64,000 bases of DNA from Stieleria sp. JC731 (GTDB lineage Bacteria; Planctomycetota; Planctomycetia; Pirellulales; Pirellulaceae). Below are positions 27,558 to 35,656 of the stretch, piece after piece. Position 1 is the stretch's first letter. Each line of letters begins with the position of its first letter. The notes beneath the pieces are model-generated. The model saw only the letters and a list, made by a program, of their open reading frames with translations. It was not told the origin of the DNA and searched no databases. Both the position numbers and the translations under genes were made by a program. The DNA is taken from positions 248,001-312,000 of the forward strand of contig NZ_JAJKFQ010000005.1 of the NCBI RefSeq assembly GCF_020966635.1, written 5' to 3'.

Positions 27558-28820
27558 CTATTCACCAATGCCGTTCTCGTGATCTCTAGCGACCGCAGCT
27601 TCATGCCTCTTCTTGCTCGTACAAGCGATCGCGATAGCGGAAACGACAATGCCGACGATTGCAATGACCGAGAATTGGTAGTCTTCCGGTGCGCGGTCAA
27701 TGAAGTAACCGATGACTGGGGCCAATAACGCGATGCCAAGTGACTTTGCTTGTGATTCAACACTGAGCACCGTTGCCATGTTGGACTGATCGACTTGGTC
27801 GGCGATCCGAGAAACGAGAACTGGACGCCAGATATTTTGAAGGATGGCGAGTGCGATGAATGCCAGTACGGACACAAGTTGCCACTGGGCCAAAGTTCCC
27901 AAAAGCAACATCAGCATCGTTGCTAGAAAGACCAGCCATAGCGATCTTGCCGCGGCCAAATCACCTCCCAGCCACTTTGCGATTCGTCCCGCTCGACGAG
28001 ACGCAAAGCTGGAAAGTAGGTAGAGCGTTGTGTAGATGATCGCGACGGCAACCGCGGTACGCCGAGTTTCGGAAAGGGCTACAAAAAGCGGTACGCCGAC
28101 GACCAATTGTTGAATGACTGGCTGCAGGTAGTCTTTGGTCGCTCCGTAGACCCCTTCGAAACCCATCGATTCCGAGATTGGTTTTCTCAGTTGGCTTTTG
28201 CGAACACATTCGCAAATTGAACTCCAGAATATTCCGAAGAGCGTTTTCGTATCTCTGGGGCGGCCTGAGATTCCGTCGAGCGACTTTGGGTATCCCAAGA
28301 AATTAACAATATTCAAAGACGTCGGAATCACACTCAGCCAAAAAATGGTGCTGTAGTTCAGAGTTGTGAATACCAGTCCGGCAGCAATCAAGGCCGAAAG
28401 TGCGCTTCCCTTTTGAGACCAACTGCGGGTCAAACCATAGATCTCCGTTTTCTCGCTCTCACGGCCTTCCTGCTTTAGCCAAGCAAAGATCATTGCCTTG
28501 TGTGTTCCGGTCCGAAACGCTTCACCGATGGCGAAGGCAAACATGGCAGCGAAAAGCAACGGGACGGAATTTGCAAAGGCAAACGTCAGAAACGCGATCA
28601 CGTAGGCGATATGCGACAAGATCATTGCTTGTCTGCGACCTAGCGCATCCGCCAACGCGCCGGTGGGAACTTCGCCGACGGTCACACAGATTTGCTGAAA
28701 CCCAATCAAGGAACCGATGGTTGCAAAGGAGAGGCCTTTGTCAACGAACGCAAGGATCCAGAACGGTGCGAAGTACCGTTGGTTTTTTAAGAATCCGTAA
28801 AGGCAAAAGCGAAAGATCAA
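27558..28820 (-). CDS. MFS transporter, last gene of the iron-uptake block
   Basis: A 420-residue, about 12-span transporter. The N-terminal half has DKGLSFATIGSLIGFQQICV and the loop-2/3 motif GALADALGRRQAMILSH typical of MFS proteins. The next helices (AFANSVPLLFAAMFAFAIGEAF, then RTGTHKAMIFAWL) fit the drug/sugar-type fold. Its start overlaps the FecE stop by 4 bp (ATGA), so it is translated with the iron ABC importer. By position it could export a siderophore, or import/release a siderophore across the inner membrane; sequence alone does not decide. Confidence 0.82.
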   Translation of the reverse strand: MIFRFCLYGFLKNQRYFAPFWILAFVDKGLSFATIGSLIGFQQICVTVGEVPTGALADALGRRQAMILSHIAYVIAFLTFAFANSVPLLFAAMFAFAIGEAFRTGTHKAMIFAWLKQEGRESEKTEIYGLTRSWSQKGSALSALIAAGLVFTTLNYSTIFWLSVIPTSLNIVNFLGYPKSLDGISGRPRDTKTLFGIFWSSICECVRKSQLRKPISESMGFEGVYGATKDYLQPVIQQLVVGVPLFVALSETRRTAVAVAIIYTTLYLLSSFASRRAGRIAKWLGGDLAAARSLWLVFLATMLMLLLGTLAQWQLVSVLAFIALAILQNIWRPVLVSRIADQVDQSNMATVLSVESQAKSLGIALLAPVIGYFIDRAPEDYQFSVIAIVGIVVSAIAIACTSKKRHEAAVARDHENGIGE

Positions 28821-29689
28821 AGCGTGCTTCCTTCGGAGATCATTGCCGAATTCAAAAGTCTGCCCTCCATTGATCGATGACGCAATGGGATGCAGTAGCG
28901 TCCTATCGAGTTGCTTGGAGAGTGAGTCGATTGCAACTTCGGAGGGAAGTCAGCGATTTCGGCCTCGATGTCGAAGACGTTGTTCAACATTTCGCAGGTA
29001 AGCACTTCATCAGGCGGGCCTTGGTAAAGAATCACACCATCCCGCAAAGCCACCATTTGATGAGAGAACCTTGCGGCGTGGTTGATGTCGTGCAGAACCA
29101 TCACGATCGTTTTTCCAAAGTCAGTCTGCAGTGTCTGCAAGAGGTGTAGTATTTCGAGTTGATTTGACAGGTCCAAAAACGTAGTCGGTTCGTCGAGGAG
29201 CATGATTGGGGACTGTTGCGCGACATTCATCGCAATCCAAGCCATTTGTCGCTGTCCACCGGATAATTCACCTAGGTGAAAATTTGCCAGCGTTTCAATT
29301 CCGACAACTTCCATCGCTTCGTCAACGGCACGTCTATCGCTACGGTCAAAGTAGCCCAGCCAACTTCGGTGAGGGTATCGTCCAAATGCGACTAGTTCAG
29401 AAACCGTCAGGCCTTCCGGAGCATCACTTTTTTGAGAAAGGAGTGACAGGGTTTTTGCAACATCACGAGACCTCATCCGTTCGATCGATTTACCATCCAG
29501 TTTTACCGTTCCGCGATTTGGAGGTAGCAAACGTGCAAGCCCGCGCAGCAACGTTGACTTGCCCGATCCGTTGGGACCAATCAATGAAGTAATTTGGTTG
29601 TCTGTTACACGAAGGTTAACGTTTCGTACAACCTCGTCGCCATCATATCGAAGTGACAAGTTTTCAGCTTCCAGTCGAGCCATCGTCAT
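28817..29689 (-). CDS. Iron/siderophore ABC importer ATPase (FecE/FepC type)
   Basis: A 290-residue ATPase: Walker A GPNGSGKSTLL, signature LSGGQRQMAWIAMNVAQQ, Walker B IMLLDEPTTFLDL (note the FLD after the glutamate-threonine pair typical of FecE/FepC), and the H-loop IVMVLHDINHAARF. It powers the FecC/FecD permeases upstream (gap of 6 bp) and overlaps the downstream MFS start by 4 bp. Substrate is expected to be a ferric chelate; identity unknown. Confidence 0.93.
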   Translation of the reverse strand: MTMARLEAENLSLRYDGDEVVRNVNLRVTDNQITSLIGPNGSGKSTLLRGLARLLPPNRGTVKLDGKSIERMRSRDVAKTLSLLSQKSDAPEGLTVSELVAFGRYPHRSWLGYFDRSDRRAVDEAMEVVGIETLANFHLGELSGGQRQMAWIAMNVAQQSPIMLLDEPTTFLDLSNQLEILHLLQTLQTDFGKTIVMVLHDINHAARFSHQMVALRDGVILYQGPPDEVLTCEMLNNVFDIEAEIADFPPKLQSTHSPSNSIGRYCIPLRHRSMEGRLLNSAMISEGSTL

Positions 29690-29695
29690 GCACCC

Positions 29696-30682
29696 TCAGC
29701 TTCGGTGAGTGACCAGCAGGTATAGGAAATAGGCGCCACCGACAACGCTGACGATCACACCGGCGGGCATCTCAACCGGATGGAACACAGCACGACCGAT
29801 TGTGTCGGACCCGACTAGGAGCCCAGCCCCCACCAAACTGGCAGAGGCGATTAGGGGACCATGGTTCGGGCCAGTCAGACGCCGACCGATATGCGGTGCG
29901 ATCAAGCCCACGAAAGCAACGCTTCCCACAACGGACATTGCGGCAGAAGCAATCAGTACGGCGAATAGCAGCGTACAAACACGCGCCGCGTTCACTGAGA
30001 CGCCTAAGCTGTTCGCAGTCTCATCAGAGAACCGCATCGCATCGAGCAGGTGTCGGTTCGACCAAGCGACAGGAAGTGCAACCGTCACGAGTCCAGCAAT
30101 CGCAAAGACATAATTCCAATCCGCTTTAGCTAGGCTGCCGGACATCCATGCGATCGAATGGGCATAAGCAGTACGGTCTAGATGCATCGCGAGAACAAGC
30201 GTCAATGCACCGATCGATAAGCTAACCGACACACCGGTTAAAAGCAGCCGAACCGGTGACAACGTGTTTGAATGGTACGCCAAAATGCAGACCAATAAAA
30301 CGGTAAGGCTGGCACACAACATGCTCATCGCGGGAAGCATCCAAGGCGATGTGATTTGGGAACCACCGATGATCATGGTCAGGGTGACGCCCAAGTTAGA
30401 ACCGCTTGAAACGCCCAAAATCCCAGGTGCGGCTAAGTCGTTTCGCAAAACGCTTTGAATCAAAACGCCTGAAACGGCCAGGGTAAGGCCGACCACCGAG
30501 GCTAGCGCGATCCTTGGAAACCGGAAAGACAAAAGAATGGTTTGATGTGTCAGACTTTCGTCGGATTGAATGATCTTCCAGATTCGAATCGGTGAGTACG
30601 TTTGGTTTCCGAGACAAGCGGAAACGATGACGACTGCAATCAAGCCGGCAACTAGGTAGATGAATTTCTGTGGCGTTGTCAT
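29696..30682 (-). CDS. Iron/siderophore ABC importer permease (FecD type)
   Basis: A 328-residue membrane protein of the FecCD family. ATG 30682 is used because it follows an AGAGG ribosome site and starts 7 bp after the upstream permease stop; a GTG at 30718 would overlap it. Features include the LASVVGLTLAVSGVLIQSVLRNDLAAPGILGV segment (kept short here), the loop MSGSLAKADW, and SVVGSVAFVGLIAPHIGRR, which contacts the ATPase. It pairs with a second permease (30690-31718) to form a heterodimer, the arrangement of ferric citrate and enterobactin importers rather than the single-permease heme/B12 type. Confidence 0.92.
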   Translation of the reverse strand: MTTPQKFIYLVAGLIAVVIVSACLGNQTYSPIRIWKIIQSDESLTHQTILLSFRFPRIALASVVGLTLAVSGVLIQSVLRNDLAAPGILGVSSGSNLGVTLTMIIGGSQITSPWMLPAMSMLCASLTVLLVCILAYHSNTLSPVRLLLTGVSVSLSIGALTLVLAMHLDRTAYAHSIAWMSGSLAKADWNYVFAIAGLVTVALPVAWSNRHLLDAMRFSDETANSLGVSVNAARVCTLLFAVLIASAAMSVVGSVAFVGLIAPHIGRRLTGPNHGPLIASASLVGAGLLVGSDTIGRAVFHPVEMPAGVIVSVVGGAYFLYLLVTHRS

Positions 30683-30689
30683 GTTGCCT

Positions 30690-31718
30690 CTAGCAGCGGG
30701 GGCGACTAGCGGAGGCACGTCTTGAAGCTAGATAGACAAAGAACGGTGCGCCGATCAAAGTCGTCATCAGGCCCAGAGGCAGTTCCTGGTTCCCGCCAAC
30801 GAAACGCGCTAGGGTGTCCGCCAACATTGTTAGGCAGGCACCCAGGGGAATTGATAGCGGGATGATTCTTCGATAATCCGCCCCGATCAGGGACCTGGAT
30901 AAATGCGGTACCATCAAACCGACAAAGGAGACAGGCCCGGCAACCGCGATTGCCCCGCCGGTCAGAATCAAAACCGCGATGGTCGAAATGAGTCGAGTTC
31001 TGCGCACCGTTTGGCCCAAGCCAGCAGCAATCTCTTCACCCAAGCTAAGCAAAGTAACCGATGGGCTAATCACGATAGCCAAGCAAAGGCCGATTCCGAA
31101 CAACGGGGTCAACAACAGAACTTGCGTCCAAGTCACATGCGACACTCCACCAACCGTCCAAAAGAGCATCTCATCGTGCAGTGAATAGACGATGGTCAAT
31201 CCATGCGTAATCGCACCGAACAGGCTAGACACGATGACACCGGCCAATGCCATCGTTGCGCCATTGCTGGGTTTTGACGCGACCATTAGTGTCGCGCAGA
31301 CGGCCAAGTAGCCAAACATGGAACCTGCAAGCGAAAGACCAATTGAATCGGTATATCGAAGCTGCGGGTTCACCAGGATTCCAACCAGCAAGCACAGTGT
31401 TCCGCCGGAACTTAAGCCCATGATGGAAGGACCCGCCAATGGATTTCTGGTCACACCTTGCATCATGGCCCCGCTGCTCGCCAAACAAGCGCCAATCATT
31501 GCAGTCAACACAACGCGTGGAAGTCGCAGTTGGCAAATGACAAAGTGAGAGTTGTTGTTGTAGTCGTATTCGAAAACCGATTCGATCGCATCTTGAATGC
31601 CAATTGGTGTCGGTCCAACGAATAGACCGAGTATCGCGACGGCTAATGCGAGGCATATAAAACCGAGGCACCACAGAAATCGTTGCCTTTGTTCGGTGGG
31701 AGGTGAAAGCGACCGCAT
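30690..31718 (-). CDS. Iron/siderophore ABC importer permease (FecC type)
   Basis: A 342-residue FecCD-family permease. The pattern LASSGAMMQGVTRNPLAGPS near residue 80 and VSFVGLMVPHLSRSLIGADY near 280 are the hallmark segments; about ten hydrophobic spans are visible. It starts 11 bp after the substrate-binding protein and ends 7 bp before the FecD-type gene, so the three form one unit. Two distinct permease genes in series are typical of siderophore importers. Confidence 0.92.
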   Translation of the reverse strand: MRSLSPPTEQRQRFLWCLGFICLALAVAILGLFVGPTPIGIQDAIESVFEYDYNNNSHFVICQLRLPRVVLTAMIGACLASSGAMMQGVTRNPLAGPSIMGLSSGGTLCLLVGILVNPQLRYTDSIGLSLAGSMFGYLAVCATLMVASKPSNGATMALAGVIVSSLFGAITHGLTIVYSLHDEMLFWTVGGVSHVTWTQVLLLTPLFGIGLCLAIVISPSVTLLSLGEEIAAGLGQTVRRTRLISTIAVLILTGGAIAVAGPVSFVGLMVPHLSRSLIGADYRRIIPLSIPLGACLTMLADTLARFVGGNQELPLGLMTTLIGAPFFVYLASRRASASRPRC

Positions 31719-31729
31719 TGAAGACCGGT

Positions 31730-32797
31730 TCAGACTCCCACACCGTTGGCATTGATCGAAATATTCGTCTTAGCTTGACCTTCGGCTCGGGAGCAGGATT
31801 GGATGATCTCATCAAGCATTTGCGACTTTGCCAAAAAACCAGGTCGCAACCAATGGTGCTGCATCGGCAGCATGATGACTCGCTTCGAACGGACCGCTGG
31901 GACGCGTTCCCAGGCTGGATGGTCTAGCAGCTGGCTCCAAGACCGCTGCGCACCTTGATTGGCTTCGACGGCCAGGAAAATTAGGTCCGCATCAAGCTGC
32001 AAAAGCGACTCGGGGGTCAGCAAGAATCCTTTGGGTGACGAATCGAGCAGTGTTGGCGGATTCAGTTTTAGTTCGTCATACAGCATGATTCCGCCGCGGG
32101 TGTGACCGTGGATGTAGAACTGTTTTCCAAAGATTCGAAAGAAAGCGACCTTCTGAGAGCCCAGCTCATCCGACAAAAGCTTGCGAGCCTGACGGATCTT
32201 TGCATCGTAGTTTTTGATGCACGCTGCAGCTTCAGCCTCACGATCCAGCAGGCGACCGAGGTCAAACATCCGTTGTCGGTTGTTGTCTCCATCGCCAGAA
32301 AGCAGAACTACCGGTGCGATCTTTAACAGTTGTCGATAGGTCTGAGGGTCGCCAGCAGACGCGATGATGAGGTCGGGTTTTGTCTCGACGATGGTTTCAA
32401 AGTCGGGTTGCCCAACACCCATCATTTGATTGATGCCGACAACGTTTTGAAGCCGCTTCCGCAGGTAGTCAGGGAATTGACCATTGGTGCAAGACGCTGA
32501 TGTCGGTCGGATTCCAAGGGCGACTAGCTCATCGGTAAATGCAAGGCTACAAATTCGTTTCGGATGACTCGGGATTTCGATGGTGCCCTGCTGATGGGTA
32601 ACGAAGTGTTTGCCTGCAACCGATTGGATTTCCAAAGGGCGATCGGCAAATCCAGGTGGAGTAGATTCACTCGATTGCGGACGTTTCGCTTTGCCAAGAT
32701 CCGCGGTCTCTGATTGGAGTCGAGGGATCAAGACCATAAGAGTTGCCAACGAACAAAGGCAAACGGCGAACGCTTTGACGAGTGTGATGAAATTCAT
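31730..32797 (-). CDS. Periplasmic iron/siderophore-binding protein (FecB/FepB type)
   Basis: A 355-residue protein; ATG 32797 is chosen over TTG 32836 because the signal-like helix FITLVKAFAVCLCSLATLMVL begins there. The domain opens with the family's RICSLAFTDELVALGIRPTSASC, followed by QPDFETIVETKPDLIIASAGDP, the segment that follows the first lobe in FecB/BtuF-type proteins. A lobe-2 segment LLTPESLLQLDADLIFLAVEAN follows. No lipobox is clear; it could be membrane-anchored by its uncleaved N-terminal helix. It binds the ferric chelate and delivers it to FecC/FecD. The ligand is unknown. Confidence 0.88.
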   Translation of the reverse strand: MNFITLVKAFAVCLCSLATLMVLIPRLQSETADLGKAKRPQSSESTPPGFADRPLEIQSVAGKHFVTHQQGTIEIPSHPKRICSLAFTDELVALGIRPTSASCTNGQFPDYLRKRLQNVVGINQMMGVGQPDFETIVETKPDLIIASAGDPQTYRQLLKIAPVVLLSGDGDNNRQRMFDLGRLLDREAEAAACIKNYDAKIRQARKLLSDELGSQKVAFFRIFGKQFYIHGHTRGGIMLYDELKLNPPTLLDSSPKGFLLTPESLLQLDADLIFLAVEANQGAQRSWSQLLDHPAWERVPAVRSKRVIMLPMQHHWLRPGFLAKSQMLDEIIQSCSRAEGQAKTNISINANGVGV

Positions 32798-32857
32798 TTG
32801 AGGCTGTTGCGGCAGCAATACTGTGAACGAATACAATTCGCGTCGATTGGCAACGAC

Positions 32858-33313
32858 TTATTCACGCATCATTTTGACGTTTTCCAAGACGATCGGTTCG
32901 AGCATGTTGGAACCTTCTTTGATCTGAATCGAAACGCCAGACGACTCGGGCTTGGCATACTTGCCCATCAATCGATCTTCGCCCGGGTCGGTATGTTCGG
33001 GATGTTGTGGCCAGAAGATGGAGACGTTGTATTGACCCGCAGGAGCACCATCGCCTTTTGCAAATGATGATAGCGTGAAGGCCCCGTCGGCTTTGACTTG
33101 CCCCGCAGGTCGGGTTCCTCGTTCATCGAAGTCACCAGAAATCGGATGCAAACCAACGATAGCTCCCGTAGCCGGTTGGCCATTGACCGTTAAGGTTCCT
33201 TGGGCCGGATGCACAGGAATGCTCTGATCTTTCTCGCACCCACTGCATGCGATCAATATTGCGGCTACGAGGCTGCAGGCACGGTAGATTGAAACTGAGG
33301 GATGTTCGGGCAT
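32858..33313 (-). CDS. Small lipoprotein of the planctomycete carboxypeptidase-regulatory-like type
   Basis: A 151-residue protein with a signal peptide and the possible lipobox LIAC or a following SGC, then a beta-rich domain starting PVHPAQGTLTVNGQPATGAIVGLHP, reading like the transthyretin-like domains found beside DUF1559 genes in planctomycetes. Ends with PIVLENVKMMRE. Its start codon shares one base with the stop of the DUF1559 gene (TAATG), a tight coupling. It lies 60 bp upstream of the FecB-type gene. The function is unknown; it probably sits on the outside of the membrane. Confidence 0.8.
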   Translation of the reverse strand: MPEHPSVSIYRACSLVAAILIACSGCEKDQSIPVHPAQGTLTVNGQPATGAIVGLHPISGDFDERGTRPAGQVKADGAFTLSSFAKGDGAPAGQYNVSIFWPQHPEHTDPGEDRLMGKYAKPESSGVSIQIKEGSNMLEPIVLENVKMMRE

Positions 33314-34302
33314 TAGAATACCTCTCCCAAGTTGACTTGCTCGCGCGCTTGGGATGTCAACATATGAATGAAGGTCAGGTTGTTGACAGATTCGGTCAGG
33401 TACTGCACGGATCCATCGACCATCAGCAGATGCACACCGCCTTCGTGGAATGAGTATGGTTGCGAATTGCGGTTGGTCGCGTTAACAACGGATGAACCAC
33501 CATTGGCGATTCCATCATGGCTCCAAGATTGCAGCCAGAACGCGTTCCCTGATGCCCAGGCACAGTTGTCTGGAGAGACAGGAATGGGTTGGCCGGTGGT
33601 TTCGTCGATCCACAATTTGCCGAATAGGTAGACACTGTGACGTCCAGCCGATTCCCAAACCGCGACCGTATTGCTTGTTCCGTCCAGCATGTCGCGAAAT
33701 TTCTGCGGCTGGACCGGATAAGCACGGACGAAGAAACCTTTGCGACGTTGTTTGTCACGTGATTCTTCGGGCAGCAACAGAGTCGCGCGGTGACCGCAGT
33801 TGCCGGCATAGTCAGAAGACCAAGCTTCGACGTCCGGATTCACAGCCGTGAATTCGCTATTGAACGAATTTGTATAGATCTTTTGAGTTCCACCGGGACT
33901 CGACGGGCATTCGAACATCGGCAGTCGACGTGCCACCACGTCCTGGTTCTCTTCATGGAACCATGTGTAGTCAAAGTCGTAGTCGTCCAAACGGTTGCCT
34001 TCTTCAAAAAACGGCAACAGAGACGACACCCAGCCGGACTTGTATTCATGTCCACGCCAAGCACTCAGGTCTAAAATCTCATAGCAGGGGAACTTACGAA
34101 AAGCGCTGTGATAGTTGTGTAGCGCCAAGCCGACCTGCTTCATATTGTTTGAACACTGCATCCGCCTCGCCGCTTCGCGAGCTGCTTGGACTGCTGGCAA
34201 CAACAGTCCCACCAACATGCCGATAATCGCGATGACTACCAATAGTTCGACGAGTGTAAAGCCACGGCGTTTCGATTCATTCGATACTTTTACGCGATAC
34301 AT
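33313..34302 (-). CDS. DUF1559 pseudopilin-like protein
   Basis: A 329-residue protein when started at ATG 34302. The prepilin signature RRGFTLVELLVVIAIIGMLV starts at about residue 13, with the G-F-T-L cleavage site and the Glu at +5. It is followed by LLPAVQAAREAARRMQCSNN and QVGLALHNYHSAFRKFPCYE, the DUF1559 (SBP_bac_10-like) hallmark, and C-terminal HEGGVHLLMVDGSVQYL. A longer start at ATG 34386 would overlap the kelch stop (ATGGTTAG) and give a Ser-rich leader of 28 more residues; either start is possible. The protein is likely inserted in the inner membrane and assembled by a type II/IV-pilus-like system encoded elsewhere. It overlaps the lipoprotein start by one base. Confidence 0.9.
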   Translation of the reverse strand: MYRVKVSNESKRRGFTLVELLVVIAIIGMLVGLLLPAVQAAREAARRMQCSNNMKQVGLALHNYHSAFRKFPCYEILDLSAWRGHEYKSGWVSSLLPFFEEGNRLDDYDFDYTWFHEENQDVVARRLPMFECPSSPGGTQKIYTNSFNSEFTAVNPDVEAWSSDYAGNCGHRATLLLPEESRDKQRRKGFFVRAYPVQPQKFRDMLDGTSNTVAVWESAGRHSVYLFGKLWIDETTGQPIPVSPDNCAWASGNAFWLQSWSHDGIANGGSSVVNATNRNSQPYSFHEGGVHLLMVDGSVQYLTESVNNLTFIHMLTSQAREQVNLGEVF

Positions 34303-34378
34303 TGTTTTTGGCTGAGAGGATGATCTAGAGGGTGAGTTGGAGATTGGAACGTTCGAATCGCTGAGCATGAAACGCAGG

Positions 34379-35296
34379 CTAACCATCGATCGGCAGCAGG
34401 TACGTTTCTAGGGTGTCATTGGCTTGCCGATGCATCTTTTGCCAGCCACCGGCCAGCAGGACTGCTGGTGCGTGTGCCGATTGGCGGACACCACAGGCGA
34501 ACACAGCGCGGTTGGATTGAAGTGAATCACACGCCGACCAACGGTCTTCGGCGATGTGATAGCGGAAGACGGTTGATGTTGGAGTCTTTTTTGTATCGAT
34601 GCCACCGAGGACATAAAGCGATCCGGCGTGTGCAACAATCGCATGCGCCGTTCTGGGCTCAGGCATTGGTGAAAGGTCGCGGCAACGATTGCTCTGCGGA
34701 TCAAATTCGATCAAAGCATTTTGAAACGTGCCGCCATCGGGGCCGGCGGACCATCCTCCGCTGTAGTAGATCAGTCCATCGAACGAGCACGCGGCACCGT
34801 GTCGGGCGGCGTACGGCAAAGTTCCAACCAGAGCCCATTCGTCGGATGCGATGTCATAAGCAAAGATCGTGTTCGCATCGACTTTGTCTTCGCGTCCACC
34901 GAGTACGTAAAGAGTCTGGCCAACAATGGCGACGCCCGGTTTAACTCGTCTGGCTGGCAGGTCTTGGCACGATTTCCAGGCACCGGTGGCGACATCGAAA
35001 GCTTCGACAACGGTCGAAGGGCCTTCTGGTCGCCCCGAGTTGGATTTATCAGAGATGCCACCGGCAACTGTGAAAAGTTTCCCTTCCGATGCTACCGCGA
35101 CAACATTCGCTCTGGGGGTAGGAAGCGGTGCAAGTGATCGAGGCGAACGATCACCGTTCGTAGGAATCCCATAGGCTGAATCGAGATGGTCAAAGGGATT
35201 TAACATTCCGCCGACGACGTAAAACGTATCGTCAACAACAGCACCGGCGACTCCGCCTTGATACTGGACGTTTGCTTGGTCGGTTGAGAGCGACAT
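34379..35296 (-). CDS. Kelch-repeat beta-propeller protein
   Basis: A 305-residue protein without a signal peptide, made of about six kelch blades. Each has the double glycine followed by an aromatic or Trp at spaced position: FYVVGGMLNP, LFTVAGGISD, LYVLGGREDK, IYYSGGWSAG, LYVLGGIDTK and VLLAGGWQKM. It likely forms a protein-binding propeller. It is the first gene of the eight-gene block ending at the MFS gene; its stop overlaps the longer possible DUF1559 start. The function is unknown. Position suggests a role with the iron uptake system or with the pseudopilin, but sequence does not show it. Confidence 0.85.
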   Translation of the reverse strand: MSLSTDQANVQYQGGVAGAVVDDTFYVVGGMLNPFDHLDSAYGIPTNGDRSPRSLAPLPTPRANVVAVASEGKLFTVAGGISDKSNSGRPEGPSTVVEAFDVATGAWKSCQDLPARRVKPGVAIVGQTLYVLGGREDKVDANTIFAYDIASDEWALVGTLPYAARHGAACSFDGLIYYSGGWSAGPDGGTFQNALIEFDPQSNRCRDLSPMPEPRTAHAIVAHAGSLYVLGGIDTKKTPTSTVFRYHIAEDRWSACDSLQSNRAVFACGVRQSAHAPAVLLAGGWQKMHRQANDTLETYLLPIDG

Positions 35297-35656
35297 TAAA
35301 CTGTGGGGCTAAAGAGACATTGGTCCCAGCAGTCTTTTCAAACGCTTACTTGAAGGAACGCATCTTGCAAGATTCCTGGGAAGGTGTGCTGTCCCTAGGC
35401 AAGAGGCGTGCCAAACGGATGATCAAGCAACGAATATGCGTTTTGCCCACGAAATGATGTGTATCCGTTGCCTGCCTGTTGCATCTTGGCGGCGGATTAC
35501 TCGACACCGATGGACACTAATTCGTCAAAGTGCGTTGGTTGTTCCCCAGATGGAGGTGTGACGTAACGCATCTTGCAGTTAGCCATTGGCAGAGGGCAAT
35601 TGCAATCAGAACAAACGTTTCCGCAGCGTCTTTGGTTTCGACCGGGCTTTCGAAAA
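35297..35656. other. Intergenic region between Amt-MCP 3' end and kelch 5' end
   Basis: Expected to hold the promoter of the kelch-to-MFS block (minus strand). I looked for a Fur-box-like GATAATGATAATCATTATC and found none. In the minus-strand frame ending at 35497 an open tail continues past the Amt-MCP stop with residues such as CKMRYVTPPSGEQPTHFDEL; see findings. Confidence 0.35.
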
